DNA of 54,007 bases from Oscillatoria salina IIICB1 (GTDB lineage: Bacteria; Cyanobacteriota; Cyanobacteriia; Cyanobacteriales; SIO1D9): contig NZ_JAAHBQ010000043.1 in assembly GCF_020144665.1 (NCBI RefSeq), positions 1 to 54,007 of the forward strand, read 5' to 3'. The notes below the pieces were generated by a model. It did no database searches. It saw nothing but the letters and a program-made list of their open reading frames with translations, and was not told where the DNA came from. Made by a program: the position numbers and the translations under genes. Positions 1 to 8,822 of this stretch are shown one piece after another; within the stretch, counting starts at the first letter, position 1, and every line of letters begins with the position of its first letter.

Positions 1-261
1 TAGTGCTGGTTTATTTGGTTGAGAATTCCTCAACTGTTCGAGAAACGCATCCTCTCCTTGATTAACAGGGAGTGGGTTCAACAGTCCACCACCACCAGGA
101 GTCCAAAGGAAAGGAGCCACTCTACCAGCCAAACTTCCTAATCCCGAAAGAAGTCCCGACCCACTTAAGCTCAAACCTGTAGCTTCTCGAACTAATAACC
201 CCGATGGGTCAGTATAAATTAGAGGACTATTTTTGATATTAATCTTAGTCCCACGTCCCAA
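1..261 (-). pseudogene. Orphan Rhs C-terminal cassette (partial, runs off the window edge)
   Basis: Reading the minus strand from 261 down gives an open frame that ends the conserved Rhs core (NSPLIYTDPSGL) and continues through the same glycine- and proline-rich linker found in the full rhs gene, up to NKP. After NKP the sequence diverges from the full gene, so a different toxin tip is expected beyond position 1. No complete Rhs core or ribosome binding site precedes it. The frame reaches back without a stop to the TAG at 274-276 that ends the upstream 69-residue gene, so that gene and the cassette share one frame separated by a single stop codon. A TTG at 259-261 is the only candidate start seen. 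This is the classic form of an orphan rhs-CT module, normally silent until recombined onto the core; that role is inference. Confidence 0.75.
6..231. repeat. Direct repeat copy A (Rhs linker)
   Basis: This 226-bp block matches 1208-1433 without gaps. I count five mismatches by eye, about 98 percent identity. It encodes the end of the Rhs core and the linker just before the variable tip. Confidence 0.95.
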
Positions 262-273
262 TCTTTTTTTTAT

Positions 274-483
274 CTACTCATCTATTACTACGGTAATTGA
301 AAAACCAGAAAGATGAAGCCGAACGTTTTCGTCCTTTTCTTCCTTTTTCTGCATAAGAGCGTTACCCTCTTTAATCGCCACAACTTTTGCACCAGAATCA
401 ATCGCCGTGTTTACTTCGTCTAATCCAAAAAATGAAAGACCTTCTTCTCTCGAAATTCTTAAGCCAACTTTTAGTTCTTTCAA
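274..483 (-). CDS. Small unknown protein, second gene after the rhs tip (candidate immunity)
   Basis: A 69-residue protein beginning at a TTG codon, one base after the stop of the S1-like gene, so translation is probably coupled to it. The protein is acidic and lysine-rich (QKKEEKDEN in the middle) with short hydrophobic strands at both ends and no signal peptide or membrane segment. I do not recognise the family. Its place between the rhs tip and the orphan linker copy is where immunity genes sit in polymorphic-toxin loci, so immunity or an accessory role is inferred from position only. Its TAG stop is followed in frame by the orphan cassette. Confidence 0.6.
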   Translation of the reverse strand: MKELKVGLRISREEGLSFFGLDEVNTAIDSGAKVVAIKEGNALMQKKEEKDENVRLHLSGFSITVVIDE

Positions 484-484
484 T

Positions 485-784
485 TTACTTCTCCAAATTT
501 CTTGATTGATTCAATTGACTTGGCTTCATCCCTAACCAGATTTGTTGTCCTGTTTCCTTAAATCCTAATACTACCGCATCAATAGAGGCACCTACTGCTG
601 GATACTCCGAAGGTTTCATAACACCTTCGTCTTTAAAATCTGTAATTTGAACAAGACCTATAAATTCTATGCCTGGAAGTAAAACGAATACCCCAAATGG
701 CCAATGTTTTGTAACTACCCCTGTCAACTTAGTTCCTACTTTTAAATATTTTTTGATTTCACTCCATGATTGTGTATTGCTCAT
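485..784 (-). CDS. S1-like small protein directly downstream of rhs (candidate immunity)
   Basis: A 99-residue protein. Residues 15-85 resemble an S1/OB RNA-binding domain: it opens with VGTKLTGVV, continues with FGVFVLLPGIEFIGLV and closes with a VGASIDAVVLGF strand, the usual order of S1 strands. The ATG lies one base after the rhs stop codon, and the last rhs codons supply an AGGAGA ribosome binding site, so the two genes are translationally coupled. That coupling to a toxin tip suggests an immunity role, but the S1 fold itself says only nucleic-acid binding. No secretion signal or membrane segment is seen, so a cytoplasmic location is expected, as for immunity proteins. Confidence 0.7.
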   Translation of the reverse strand: MSNTQSWSEIKKYLKVGTKLTGVVTKHWPFGVFVLLPGIEFIGLVQITDFKDEGVMKPSEYPAVGASIDAVVLGFKETGQQIWLGMKPSQLNQSRNLEK

Positions 785-785
785 T

Positions 786-1207
786 CTATTCAGAAAGTCT
801 CCTTATGGCATTATTTAAAACATCGAAGTCTTCATGTGGAATTGGAATTTCTATTGATGGTCCGCCTTGGTACGGACGTTCATGTTGTTTAATTCGCGCA
901 TCATAGGTATCTTTTTTTATATCAACTTCCAAGACTCCTTCATCATAATATTGTGCATATTCATCAGCCAAACTCTTTTGTTTGGCAAAGTAAGCTAAAT
1001 TATCTCCTCCAGGGTCTGAGAAATCTTCGGGATGAAATCCCTGGGTGAGCAGCTTCTGTCCCATGCCTGGTTGCGGAGCTTTGTAGATAGTCACAATGTC
1101 ATCGTCATCATCACAATCATTAAGATTATCTATGTCTGGTAATAGAATTTTGGGTTCTTCTTTGAGCTTGGGTGGAAGACTACGACGTACAGGAGGAGGT
1201 AACAATT
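786..1207 (-). other. Variable toxin tip of the Rhs protein, possibly ADP-ribosyltransferase-like
   Basis: The last 140 residues begin where the two linker copies diverge. A proline-rich and then very acidic stretch (DNLNDCDDDDDIV) leads to a compact domain. Its pattern is TIYKAP near the start, LAYFAKQKSLADEYAQYY in the middle, then VLEVDI and a late SIEIPIPHEDFDVL. A tyrosine-containing first strand, a YFA...A..YA helix and a final acidic strand recall ART-fold toxin domains of the DarT/HYD1 kind. This is a pattern judgement by eye. The catalytic residues cannot be fixed without a structure prediction, and another toxin fold is possible. Confidence 0.4.
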
Positions 1208-2837
1208 CTGGTTTATTTGGTTGAGAATTCCTCAACTGTTCGAGAAACGCATCCTCTCCTTGATTAACAGGGAGTGGGTTCAACAGTCCACCACCACCAG
1301 GAGTCCAAAGGAAAGGAGCCACTCTACCAGCTAAACTTCCTAATCCCGAAAGAAGTCCCGACCCACTTGAGAGCAAACCTGTAGCTTCTCGAACTAATAA
1401 CCCCGATGGATCAGTATAAATTAGAGGACTATTATTTACATATCGATAAAGATTAACATCCCCACCATCAAACCCAATCGGGTCTTCACTAATAAACCGC
1501 CCTACCCCAGCATCATAATACCGCGCCCTGTAGTAATAAAGTTCTGTCTCCTCATCCAACTCCCGTCCGGTATAACCAAAACGGAAATCCACATTCGGAT
1601 TCGTCTCACTCTCTACCTGACCAAAACTCTCATAGGTAAAGTGATTAACAACAGTCCCCTCACTATCAATTACATCCCGAATCGTCCCCTGATTGTCCCC
1701 TAGCCCCCAAAATACCTCTCCGTTAGCATTTTCGGTCACAAGAACCTGGTCAATCTCCGTTCCATGCAGGAATCTTTCTGTCTGATTCCCCTCCCCGTCA
1801 AAAACTAAAGCAATATGGTCGCCATCATAGACAAACCTTTCAACCTCAGCAACTCCCGCACCATCCCCATCCGCATCTACCGACTTACTAAGACGATGGT
1901 CAAACACATCATAAGTGTATTCAGCTTCAGCAGTGACATTAGCCTCTACATCCTTAGTCACTACAGCAACTAACCGATTGCGATAATCCCAATCATACTC
2001 AGTAACTTCTCCAGTGGCTATCTCAACCCGACGAATCCGATTTCCCTCATAATCGTATTCATAGTTATAAATTCCATCCGAGCGTAACTGATTGTTTTCT
2101 CCTGTCACATAACCTGTATTGACTCGATTTCCATTCTCATCATAGGTATAACTCTCATCTTCTTGGTAATTGTAATCCGCATTCACCAACTGGTCAGTTA
2201 AGTCATAACTGTACTCAGAAGTCCCATCGGGAGAAACTAACTCAATTAGACGATTCCCAGCATCATAAGTCCAACTGTAATCGGCAATAACTTCACTATT
2301 GTTACGATGAGTTAAAGTCGTCAACCGTCCCACCTCATCATAAGTATAATTACTTTCACCGATTAACTGCGTCCCCGTCAAGTCCCCATAATGAGTCATT
2401 CGGGTCATTTGGTCAGCAGCATCATAATCCATCTCCACCCGCTTCTCACTGACACCATTCCCAGACTGCGTAATCTCAGTGACGCGATTCAAATCATCAT
2501 AGCTAAACGCCTCTCTACCCGCTTGTAATCCACCGATAGTATCCGTCACTGATAGCAAATTATCAACAGCATCATAGGCGTAGTTAAGAACGACTGAGGG
2601 GACATTTGAACTGCCAGTATTATCCACTTCCACTAAGCGACCCTTCTCGTCATAACGGTAGCTGTAAGTCGCATCGGGGTCGCTGACTCCAATTAACTGA
2701 CTGGCTGCATCATAGCTGTAGTCAATAGTTCGTAGTGGATTGTCTTCTACATCTAACCACACTTCTGAGGTCTGACGGTTAAGGTCATCGTAGGTAAATT
2801 CAGTCTGGTGCTGGTTACGGTCGGTGGTGGCTACCAA
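786..2837 (-). CDS. Rhs/YD-repeat polymorphic toxin protein, N-terminally truncated
   Basis: About 683 residues from a TTG codon. The frame stays open upstream to a stop near 2920 and still encodes YD-repeat sequence (SYDRVGNL), so the true 5' end is missing or uses an odd start. Residues 1-420 carry many YD repeats (YTYDEVGRL, YSYDLTDQL, YTYDENGNR). The Rhs core ends with RFISEDPIGF...LYRYVNNSPLIYTDPSGL near residues 445-480, followed by a Gly/Pro linker and a variable tip. Typical Rhs proteins are far longer and carry an N-terminal export or PAAR-type region, and nothing of that kind is here. In intact systems the core forms a shell that encapsulates the tip. Whether this copy is exported or is a reservoir is uncertain. 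The stop overlaps the ribosome binding site of the next gene. Confidence 0.85.
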   Translation of the reverse strand: MVATTDRNQHQTEFTYDDLNRQTSEVWLDVEDNPLRTIDYSYDAASQLIGVSDPDATYSYRYDEKGRLVEVDNTGSSNVPSVVLNYAYDAVDNLLSVTDTIGGLQAGREAFSYDDLNRVTEITQSGNGVSEKRVEMDYDAADQMTRMTHYGDLTGTQLIGESNYTYDEVGRLTTLTHRNNSEVIADYSWTYDAGNRLIELVSPDGTSEYSYDLTDQLVNADYNYQEDESYTYDENGNRVNTGYVTGENNQLRSDGIYNYEYDYEGNRIRRVEIATGEVTEYDWDYRNRLVAVVTKDVEANVTAEAEYTYDVFDHRLSKSVDADGDGAGVAEVERFVYDGDHIALVFDGEGNQTERFLHGTEIDQVLVTENANGEVFWGLGDNQGTIRDVIDSEGTVVNHFTYESFGQVESETNPNVDFRFGYTGRELDEETELYYYRARYYDAGVGRFISEDPIGFDGGDVNLYRYVNNSPLIYTDPSGLLVREATGLLSSGSGLLSGLGSLAGRVAPFLWTPGGGGLLNPLPVNQGEDAFLEQLRNSQPNKPELLPPPVRRSLPPKLKEEPKILLPDIDNLNDCDDDDDIVTIYKAPQPGMGQKLLTQGFHPEDFSDPGGDNLAYFAKQKSLADEYAQYYDEGVLEVDIKKDTYDARIKQHERPYQGGPSIEIPIPHEDFDVLNNAIRRLSE
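1208..1433. repeat. Direct repeat copy B (Rhs linker inside the main gene)
   Basis: Partner of 6-231 at an offset of 1202 bp with no indels. It covers the codons from NSPLIYTDPSG through NKP. Homology stops at the tip boundary on one side and just before the core end on the other, which is what recombination-mediated tip exchange would need. Confidence 0.95.
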
Positions 2838-2869
2838 GTTTCCTACTCGGTCATAGCTGTAGGTAGAAG

Positions 2870-2890
2870 TTATAGCGCGTAGCGCTATAA
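2870..2890. repeat. Perfect inverted repeat at the 5' end of the rhs frame
   Basis: Arms TTATAGCGC and GCGCTATAA (9 bp each) are separated by three bases (GTA). The palindrome sits inside the open frame upstream of the TTG start and marks the point beyond which no YD-repeat sequence is found. It could be a small dispersed palindrome or the junction where the rhs gene was cut. Confidence 0.7.
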
Positions 2891-3024
2891 AATATTCATC
2901 ATTCAGTCTCTATATAGAGGGCAAAAATCTCGATTATGCAAATTTGCTCAAATTATGGGGGTGGGTTAGTTAGCCAACGCACCCAAAGTTACTTATCACC
3001 ACGAATCTTGAGTTAACTGAGCTT

Positions 3025-4491
3025 CTAAATTATCTGATTGATCTCTCGATGTTCGCTAACTCCTTCGTAAGCATAGCGGTTGTAGTCGTTATCCACGATC
3101 AGCTTTTCGAGATAAGTAACTCGCTCGGCTGAAGCAGGATGAGTATCAGACCAACTTGTCGCTCTGTTACCTTCTCTTTGAGCCATAATAGCCATGAAAT
3201 TACGCAAACCATCAGCAGCATAGCCTGCGGGGTTCAAGACTCTCGTTCCCAAAATATCAGCCTGTTGCTCTTGAGCGCGACTGTTTGCCTTCGAGCCTAA
3301 CTCCAGGATCTGATCTAAAGAAATAGGTGTATTTTTCGGGAGTAAATCCTTAATAACCTGAAACACAATTTCTTCAACCATTGTCTCGTAAGTATGAGAG
3401 AACACAGAATGAGCAATTTCGTGACCGATTAAACCAGCCAACTCAGCTTGGGTATTAATAGCTTTGATGGCTCCGGTATTGATAAATATCTTGCCTCCAG
3501 GAAAAGTAAAAGCATTTAGATCGGGATCTTTAACAACGTAGTATTCGTAGTCAAAATCGCGTCCCATGTAGGGTTCGAGTCTGCCACCAATGCCTTTGAT
3601 GTAATTAAGTAGTTCGGGGTTTTCTACCAATTTTCCTTGCGATCGCAATTTCTCGACTTCAGCATTGGCTAACTGTTCTCCAAATGCTGACTCACCCTTA
3701 AGCAACAGACCAATCATATTAATCGCCGAAACGCCTTGCGCCCAATCTCCTTGCGAAATCCCAAAACCACCTGTAATTGCTTGTAAAATGCCGAGCGCGA
3801 TCATCTGCGCTTTAACATCGCTCAAAAAACGACCCATATACTCGTCCGCCATTTCGGCAAATTCGGGAGCATCAGGATGGTCAACTAGAATCAAAGCAAA
3901 TTGACGTGCAGCAATAGAAGCTTCGAGGTATTTTTTCTTAGCCGCGAGAATTTTAACTTTGGTTCTAATTACTTCTGGTTCGGCTGGATATAATTCTGAA
4001 ACTTGCTCCATAATTTCCGTAGGATCGATATCTTTGAGATATCTTTCACAAGCTTCTTCATCTTCCAGACAAGCTTCGGCTAGCTTTAAATGAGCGGGAA
4101 TAAATTGAGGATAATCCTTGATCAGCCGTTGCAAATACAAAAATTTTTTGCTATCGAGATCTCTTGTGATTCCGTCTAAAGCATTTTCCCACAGTCGTTG
4201 ACCGCCGCCTAATTGTTCGATCTCAAAAATTGGCTCTGGTACTGTGGAATTGCGAGTCGGAGTAGGAAACGATGGTTTAGCTTGTCGATAGTAAGCCATA
4301 GCTTGTTCTTGGTTTCCTTCTTGCCAAAGTTGGTCTCCTTGAGCTAACAGTTGTAAACGATTAGCTTGGGCTAGTTCAACGGCTGATTGGGATCTAACTG
4401 GGGCTGGCAAAAGTAAGTTGAGGAATGTACTCAAGCTAAGGAATAAAACCATTCCTACAGCTAGCCAGCGTAAGTTTCGCGTCGGTTTCAT
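3025..4491 (-). CDS. M48-family metalloprotease with N-terminal helical repeats
   Basis: A 488-residue protein. Residues 1-35 form a signal peptide or membrane anchor (basic start, then VGMVLFLSLSTFLNLLL). Residues 38-225 are helical and TPR-like. The protease domain follows, with the zinc motif HEIAH at 357-361 and the third ligand in RAQEQQAD (Glu near 408), then a typical THPASAER stretch near the C terminus. The zinc motif and topology place it among the M48 Zn-endopeptidases acting in the periplasm or on the outer face of the membrane, probably in envelope protein quality control (inference; BepA is the best-known relative that joins M48 and TPR parts, there with the TPR at the C terminus). 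It is codirectional with the aminopeptidase gene but 160 bp apart. Confidence 0.88.
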   Translation of the reverse strand: MKPTRNLRWLAVGMVLFLSLSTFLNLLLPAPVRSQSAVELAQANRLQLLAQGDQLWQEGNQEQAMAYYRQAKPSFPTPTRNSTVPEPIFEIEQLGGGQRLWENALDGITRDLDSKKFLYLQRLIKDYPQFIPAHLKLAEACLEDEEACERYLKDIDPTEIMEQVSELYPAEPEVIRTKVKILAAKKKYLEASIAARQFALILVDHPDAPEFAEMADEYMGRFLSDVKAQMIALGILQAITGGFGISQGDWAQGVSAINMIGLLLKGESAFGEQLANAEVEKLRSQGKLVENPELLNYIKGIGGRLEPYMGRDFDYEYYVVKDPDLNAFTFPGGKIFINTGAIKAINTQAELAGLIGHEIAHSVFSHTYETMVEEIVFQVIKDLLPKNTPISLDQILELGSKANSRAQEQQADILGTRVLNPAGYAADGLRNFMAIMAQREGNRATSWSDTHPASAERVTYLEKLIVDNDYNRYAYEGVSEHREINQII

Positions 4492-4651
4492 CGCTATTAA
4501 GTCCTGAGAATTCAGTCAGAGGATTTTTGGCTCCTCTATAGCGATCTCGTAGAAAAATTTCTTTTTTTATGCGTAAGTTCCCTTTTTGTAATATTTTGTA
4601 ATTTTTCTGGGTGAATGAGGGCGATCGCCCTCACGAAAATCTAATTCAAGT

Positions 4652-6124
4652 TCAACTTAATACCCAATTAACGAGCGTACGAACGGGAAAACCAGTTGCT
4701 CCGGCATTATTAACACCGCTTTCTCGATCTGCCCAAACTGGACCCGCAACATCGAGATGCGCCCAAGGTGTTTTCTCAACAAATTGCTGTAAAAATAACG
4801 CTGCTGTGATTGCACCACCTGCGCGAGAACCAGTGTTTTTCATATCAGCAATGGGAGACTTCATTAACTCAAAATAATTAGTTTCCAAAGGCATTTGCCA
4901 GAATTTCTCACCAGCTTTGGATGCAGCTTGTTTAATTTCGGCAGCTAAATTTTCGTCAGTACTCCACAAACCAGAAATATCATCACCGAGAGCGACAATA
5001 CAAGCACCTGTAAGAGTTGCCAGATCGACGATCGCATCAACTGCTAATTTTTCGGCAAAGACTAAAGCATCAGCGAGAGTTAAACGTCCTTCCGCATCAG
5101 TATTATTAACTTCAATAGTTTTGCCATTAGAAGCCTTAAGAATATCGCCAGGGTGCATCGCCTTACCACTAATCATATTTTCCGTAGCTGCACAGATAAA
5201 ATGGACTTCTACATCAGGTTTAAGTTGCGCGATCGCCTTAGCCGCACCCAAGGTAGCTGCACCTCCACCCATATCCATTTTCATCGTTTCAATACCGCTA
5301 CCAGAAACTTTTAAATTCAAGCCACCCGAATCAAAGGTTAAACTTTTACCAACTATTGCTAATTTACGCTTAGGCGTACCTTCTGGTTTATAAGCCAGGT
5401 GAATAAACTTAGGCGGCAAATCCGAAGCTTGAGCCACACCTAAATATGCACCCATTCCCAATTGTTCGCAAGCTGATTTTTCAAGAATTTCACTCGTTAA
5501 ACCATATTCAGCCGCAATTTCTTCAGCAGTTTCAGCCATTGTAATTGGCGTAACTTCATTAGCTGGTGCAGCCACCAATTCTCTCGCTAAAATTACCCCA
5601 GAACAGATCGCTTCCGCACGCTGAATTGCTTCTGGTTGAGAATTTAAACCAATCAGATGGACAGTTTCGAGTTTTGCACCTTTATCTTCCGGTTCCGACT
5701 TAAAACGGTTATCCAGATGCAAAGCAAGAATCATACCTTCCGCGATTACCTGCGCTGTCGCGGCTGCGTCATTCTCAACTACAGGTAAACTCACACCGAG
5801 AGTCTTACTTTTTTCCTTCTTCGCGATCCGAGCGATCGCGGCGGCTGCCTTTCGTACTGTATCTAACTGTAACTCGTCAGCTTTACCCAATCCCACTAAA
5901 ATAATTTTCCGAATCGGACTGTTACTACCAACGCGAGTCACCGTAGTGCTTCCCGCTTTACCTTCAAACTCTGATTCCGCAATTAACTCTTTAATCGTAC
6001 CGGACAGTTTCTCGTCTAACTGAGCGAGTTCGTCAGTGACTTCCACCGCTTCCTCGAATAAACCAACAGCTAACGCATCTCCAGTCCAATCTAATTGTGG
6101 CGTATCAACTGCTCTAATTTGCAT
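4652..6124 (-). CDS. pepA: Leucyl aminopeptidase (cytosol aminopeptidase)
   Basis: At 490 residues the length is normal for M17 peptidases, cytosolic two-metal enzymes that remove N-terminal residues, especially leucine, from peptides. The signature NTDAEGRL is at 341-348. Upstream are [10 protein letters not shown] near 259-268, which holds a metal-binding Asp, and [10 protein letters not shown] at 281-290. The N-terminal third is the variable domain used in hexamer assembly. The ATG start fits the family's usual beginning, a short strand. No signal peptide. The function is assigned from these motifs with little doubt; the natural substrates are not shown. Confidence 0.97.
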   Translation of the reverse strand: MQIRAVDTPQLDWTGDALAVGLFEEAVEVTDELAQLDEKLSGTIKELIAESEFEGKAGSTTVTRVGSNSPIRKIILVGLGKADELQLDTVRKAAAAIARIAKKEKSKTLGVSLPVVENDAAATAQVIAEGMILALHLDNRFKSEPEDKGAKLETVHLIGLNSQPEAIQRAEAICSGVILARELVAAPANEVTPITMAETAEEIAAEYGLTSEILEKSACEQLGMGAYLGVAQASDLPPKFIHLAYKPEGTPKRKLAIVGKSLTFDSGGLNLKVSGSGIETMKMDMGGGAATLGAAKAIAQLKPDVEVHFICAATENMISGKAMHPGDILKASNGKTIEVNNTDAEGRLTLADALVFAEKLAVDAIVDLATLTGACIVALGDDISGLWSTDENLAAEIKQAASKAGEKFWQMPLETNYFELMKSPIADMKNTGSRAGGAITAALFLQQFVEKTPWAHLDVAGPVWADRESGVNNAGATGFPVRTLVNWVLS

Positions 6125-6184
6125 TCTGGGCTTCTATCTTGAACTACCTTATTTAGTTTAGAGGCGATCGGCGATCGGGGATTA

Positions 6185-6412
6185 GGGATCGGGTTCAGTT
6201 ACCAGTGAACAGTTATCAGTTACCAGTTTATTCCCTAATTCCTCCAAGTCTTCCCCATCTTCCCCATCTTCTCCATCTCCCTTGTCCCCAATCAGGACTG
6301 ATAACTGACAACTGATAACTGATAACTGGTCACTGAAAACCCCAGTCCCCAGTCACCACCTCCCCAGTCACCACCTCCCCAGTCACCACCTCCCCAGTCC
6401 CCAACGAGTTGA
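6185..6412. repeat. Heptamer-repeat spacer (ACTGATA and CCCCAGT types)
   Basis: The 335-bp gap between the aminopeptidase and the transglycosylase is largely low-complexity. It holds runs of ACTGATAACTGATAACTG, a pyrimidine stretch of CTTCCCCAT units, and four copies of CCCCAGTCACCAC-like units. The 7-bp period matches the short tandemly repeated repetitive (STRR) sequences known from filamentous cyanobacteria. No gene is seen here. Confidence 0.85.
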
Positions 6413-6476
6413 AATTAACTTGTTAGGCTAAGGCAGGATAAAGATATCATGGCTAGTATTGGGCAAACGAAGGGCA

Positions 6477-8639
6477 ATGCTTAAGGAACGAACTAACAAA
6501 AAAATTCCGCTAGCGCTAAGTTTAGGCTTAGTTCTAGCCGCACTATTGGGGACTACCACGTTAGCTTTAAGATGGACTGGCTTGTGGGAGCGCTATCTTG
6601 GTGGTGAGTCTACACCCAAACAAACCTTAGTAGAACAGCAAGCAGATGAAGAATCAGAGGTCCTACCGCTAGTATCACAGTCAGCCGGAGAACGAGCTTC
6701 CAGCTTAAAAGCGATCGCCTCTGGAAAAAAGTCTCTCGATCGCAGTCGCGCTCGTTATTTGTTGGCAACCGATCTAATTAAACAACAGCGCGGACAAGAA
6801 GCGCTCAAATGGTTAAACGGTCTAGAGAAAGAATATCCTACTCTCGCGCCACAAATTGCTTGGAAAAGAGCAGAAGCTTATCAACTAACTGGGGAAGAAG
6901 ATCGAGCTGAAGAAAACTTCAAAAAAATTATCGAAGATTATCCCGAGTCGCCAGTCGCCGCCGAAGCATTATATTTACTGGGACAAACTGAATCAGAATA
7001 TTTAGAACGAGCGATCGCCGAATTTCCCTCTCATCCTCGTACTGTGGAGATAATTCGTCAGAAACTTGCCGAAGACCCGAATCAACCGCAGTTGATGATA
7101 ACTTTGATCAAAAATGCACCTCAAGCAGAGGGTATTGAGACAGTTCGCGCTCGTTTAACTGACAAATACGCAGGTGAATTAGCACCCTCAGACTGGGAAG
7201 CGATCGCTGATACTTATTGGGAACAAATGGAATATGGGAGAGCCGCAGAAACTTATCGCCAAGCAACTCCCAATGCTGAAAATGCCTATCGCGTAGCTAG
7301 AGGCTACCACATCCAAAAGAAAAAAGATTTGGCTAAAAGTGCTTATCGCCAATTAATCGCCGAATATCCTGATGCTCCCGATACGGCTCAAGGTTTATTC
7401 CATCTGGCTAGTTTATCAGAACCTCAAGAAGCTTTAGGCTATCTAGACCAAATTATCGAAAACTTTCCTCAACGCGCCCCAGAAGCTTTGGTGGCAAAAA
7501 CTGAACTCCTCAACGATCCCCAACAAACAGCTCAAGCTCGTCAGTTACTCTTGAGTAAGTATCCAACATCAGAAGCAGCCGCCGAGTATCGCTGGAGACT
7601 AGCCAAGGAAAGTGCTAATTCGGGGAACATTCTCGAAGCTTGGGAATGGGCGGGTCCGATCGCTACAAATAACCCAGACAGCGATCTTGCACCAAAAGCT
7701 GGTTTTTGGGTTGGTAAATGGGCGCAACAGCTCGAACGTACTGAAGATGCTCAAAAGGCTTTTGAGTATGTCATCGCCCAGCATCCCCAGTCTTATTATG
7801 CGTGGCGATCGGCAGTGTATTTAGGTTGGGATGTCGGTGACTTTGACACGGTACGGGACATGATTCCGGAAGTCGCCAAGCCACAGTTTCTACCTCGACC
7901 ACCCGCAGGTTCGGATCTGTTTAAAGAATTGTTTCAACTCGGTCAAAATGAAGATGCTCAAACTCTCTTTCAAGCCGAAGTCGGCGGTAAAGAGGAACTC
8001 AGCGTCGGCGAGCAATTTACCGAAGGCTTGATTTTGTTAACCGAAGGCAAAAATCTCCAAGCGATCGACCGGGTTTGGAGTTTGAAACTGCGAGAATCTC
8101 CAGAAGAACAAGCAGAATGGCAAAAATTACGCGAAACGCCTAAATACTGGCAAGCTTTATTCCCCTTTCCCTATGACGATCTAATTATTCAATGGTCTAA
8201 AAAACGAGAAATCAATCCTTTACTGGTGACATCTTTGATTCGCCAAGAGTCTCGTTTTGAAAAAGAAATTACTTCTTCTGCTGGTGCAGTTGGTTTGATG
8301 CAAGTGTTACCAAGTACGGCGGAAGATGTGGCTGGCAGAATTAATCTGGAGGAATATTCGCTAACCGATCCTTCTGACAATATCAACTTGGGTACTACTT
8401 ATTTGGACTTTGTTCATGAGCAGTACAACAATCACTCAATGCTGGCGATCGCTTCTTACAATGCAGGTCCGGGTAATGTCGCTAGTTGGTTACAAAAATA
8501 TAGTTTCTCCGATCCCGATCGCTTTGTCGAACAAATTCCTTTCCCGGAAACGAAAGGCTATGTGGAATCAGTTTTTGCTAATTACTGGAACTATCTACGC
8601 CTCTACAACCCCGAAATTGCTCAGTTAATGTCTCAATAG
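6477..8639 (+). CDS. Soluble lytic murein transglycosylase (Slt70-like)
   Basis: About 720 residues from the ATG at 6477. A TTG at 6459 is in frame, but the ATG has a GAAGGG ribosome binding site close by and directly precedes a signal or anchor segment (LALSLGLVLAALLGTTTLAL). Residues 75-550 are TPR-like alpha-helical repeats, the superhelical U domain of Slt70 enzymes. The C-terminal GH23 catalytic domain has LIRQESRF (catalytic Glu), SSAGAVGLMQVLPSTA, and IASYNAGPGNV. The enzyme cleaves the MurNAc-GlcNAc bond of peptidoglycan to leave 1,6-anhydro ends, in the periplasm. Its neighbours do not suggest a specialised secretion role. Confidence 0.95.
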   Translation: MLKERTNKKIPLALSLGLVLAALLGTTTLALRWTGLWERYLGGESTPKQTLVEQQADEESEVLPLVSQSAGERASSLKAIASGKKSLDRSRARYLLATDLIKQQRGQEALKWLNGLEKEYPTLAPQIAWKRAEAYQLTGEEDRAEENFKKIIEDYPESPVAAEALYLLGQTESEYLERAIAEFPSHPRTVEIIRQKLAEDPNQPQLMITLIKNAPQAEGIETVRARLTDKYAGELAPSDWEAIADTYWEQMEYGRAAETYRQATPNAENAYRVARGYHIQKKKDLAKSAYRQLIAEYPDAPDTAQGLFHLASLSEPQEALGYLDQIIENFPQRAPEALVAKTELLNDPQQTAQARQLLLSKYPTSEAAAEYRWRLAKESANSGNILEAWEWAGPIATNNPDSDLAPKAGFWVGKWAQQLERTEDAQKAFEYVIAQHPQSYYAWRSAVYLGWDVGDFDTVRDMIPEVAKPQFLPRPPAGSDLFKELFQLGQNEDAQTLFQAEVGGKEELSVGEQFTEGLILLTEGKNLQAIDRVWSLKLRESPEEQAEWQKLRETPKYWQALFPFPYDDLIIQWSKKREINPLLVTSLIRQESRFEKEITSSAGAVGLMQVLPSTAEDVAGRINLEEYSLTDPSDNINLGTTYLDFVHEQYNNHSMLAIASYNAGPGNVASWLQKYSFSDPDRFVEQIPFPETKGYVESVFANYWNYLRLYNPEIAQLMSQ

Positions 8640-8818
8640 GGAATTGGGGATTGGGGACCCTTGGATTGGGGACTGGTGATTGGGGACTGGTGATTGGGGA
8701 CCCTTGGATTGGGAAACAAGGACGATAAACTGATAACTGGTCACTGTTCACTGGTCACTGTTCACTGTTCACTGATAACTGTTCACTGATAACTGTTCAC
8801 TGATAACTGATAACTAGC
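8640..8818. repeat. Heptamer-repeat spacer before tatC
   Basis: The gap carries GGGGATTGGGGACTGG-type units followed by alternating ACTGTTC, ACTGATA and ACTGGTC heptamers right up to the tatC start. It leaves little room for a normal promoter. Confidence 0.85.
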
Positions 8819-8822
8819 AATT

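Noticed and set aside
4917-5393. 158-residue plus-strand frame
   Set aside because: Antisense shadow of the leucyl aminopeptidase gene, which has all family motifs.
6449-6482. ATG at 6449 as start of the transglycosylase
   Set aside because: That frame stops after eleven codons; the gene's own frame starts at 6477 or 6459.
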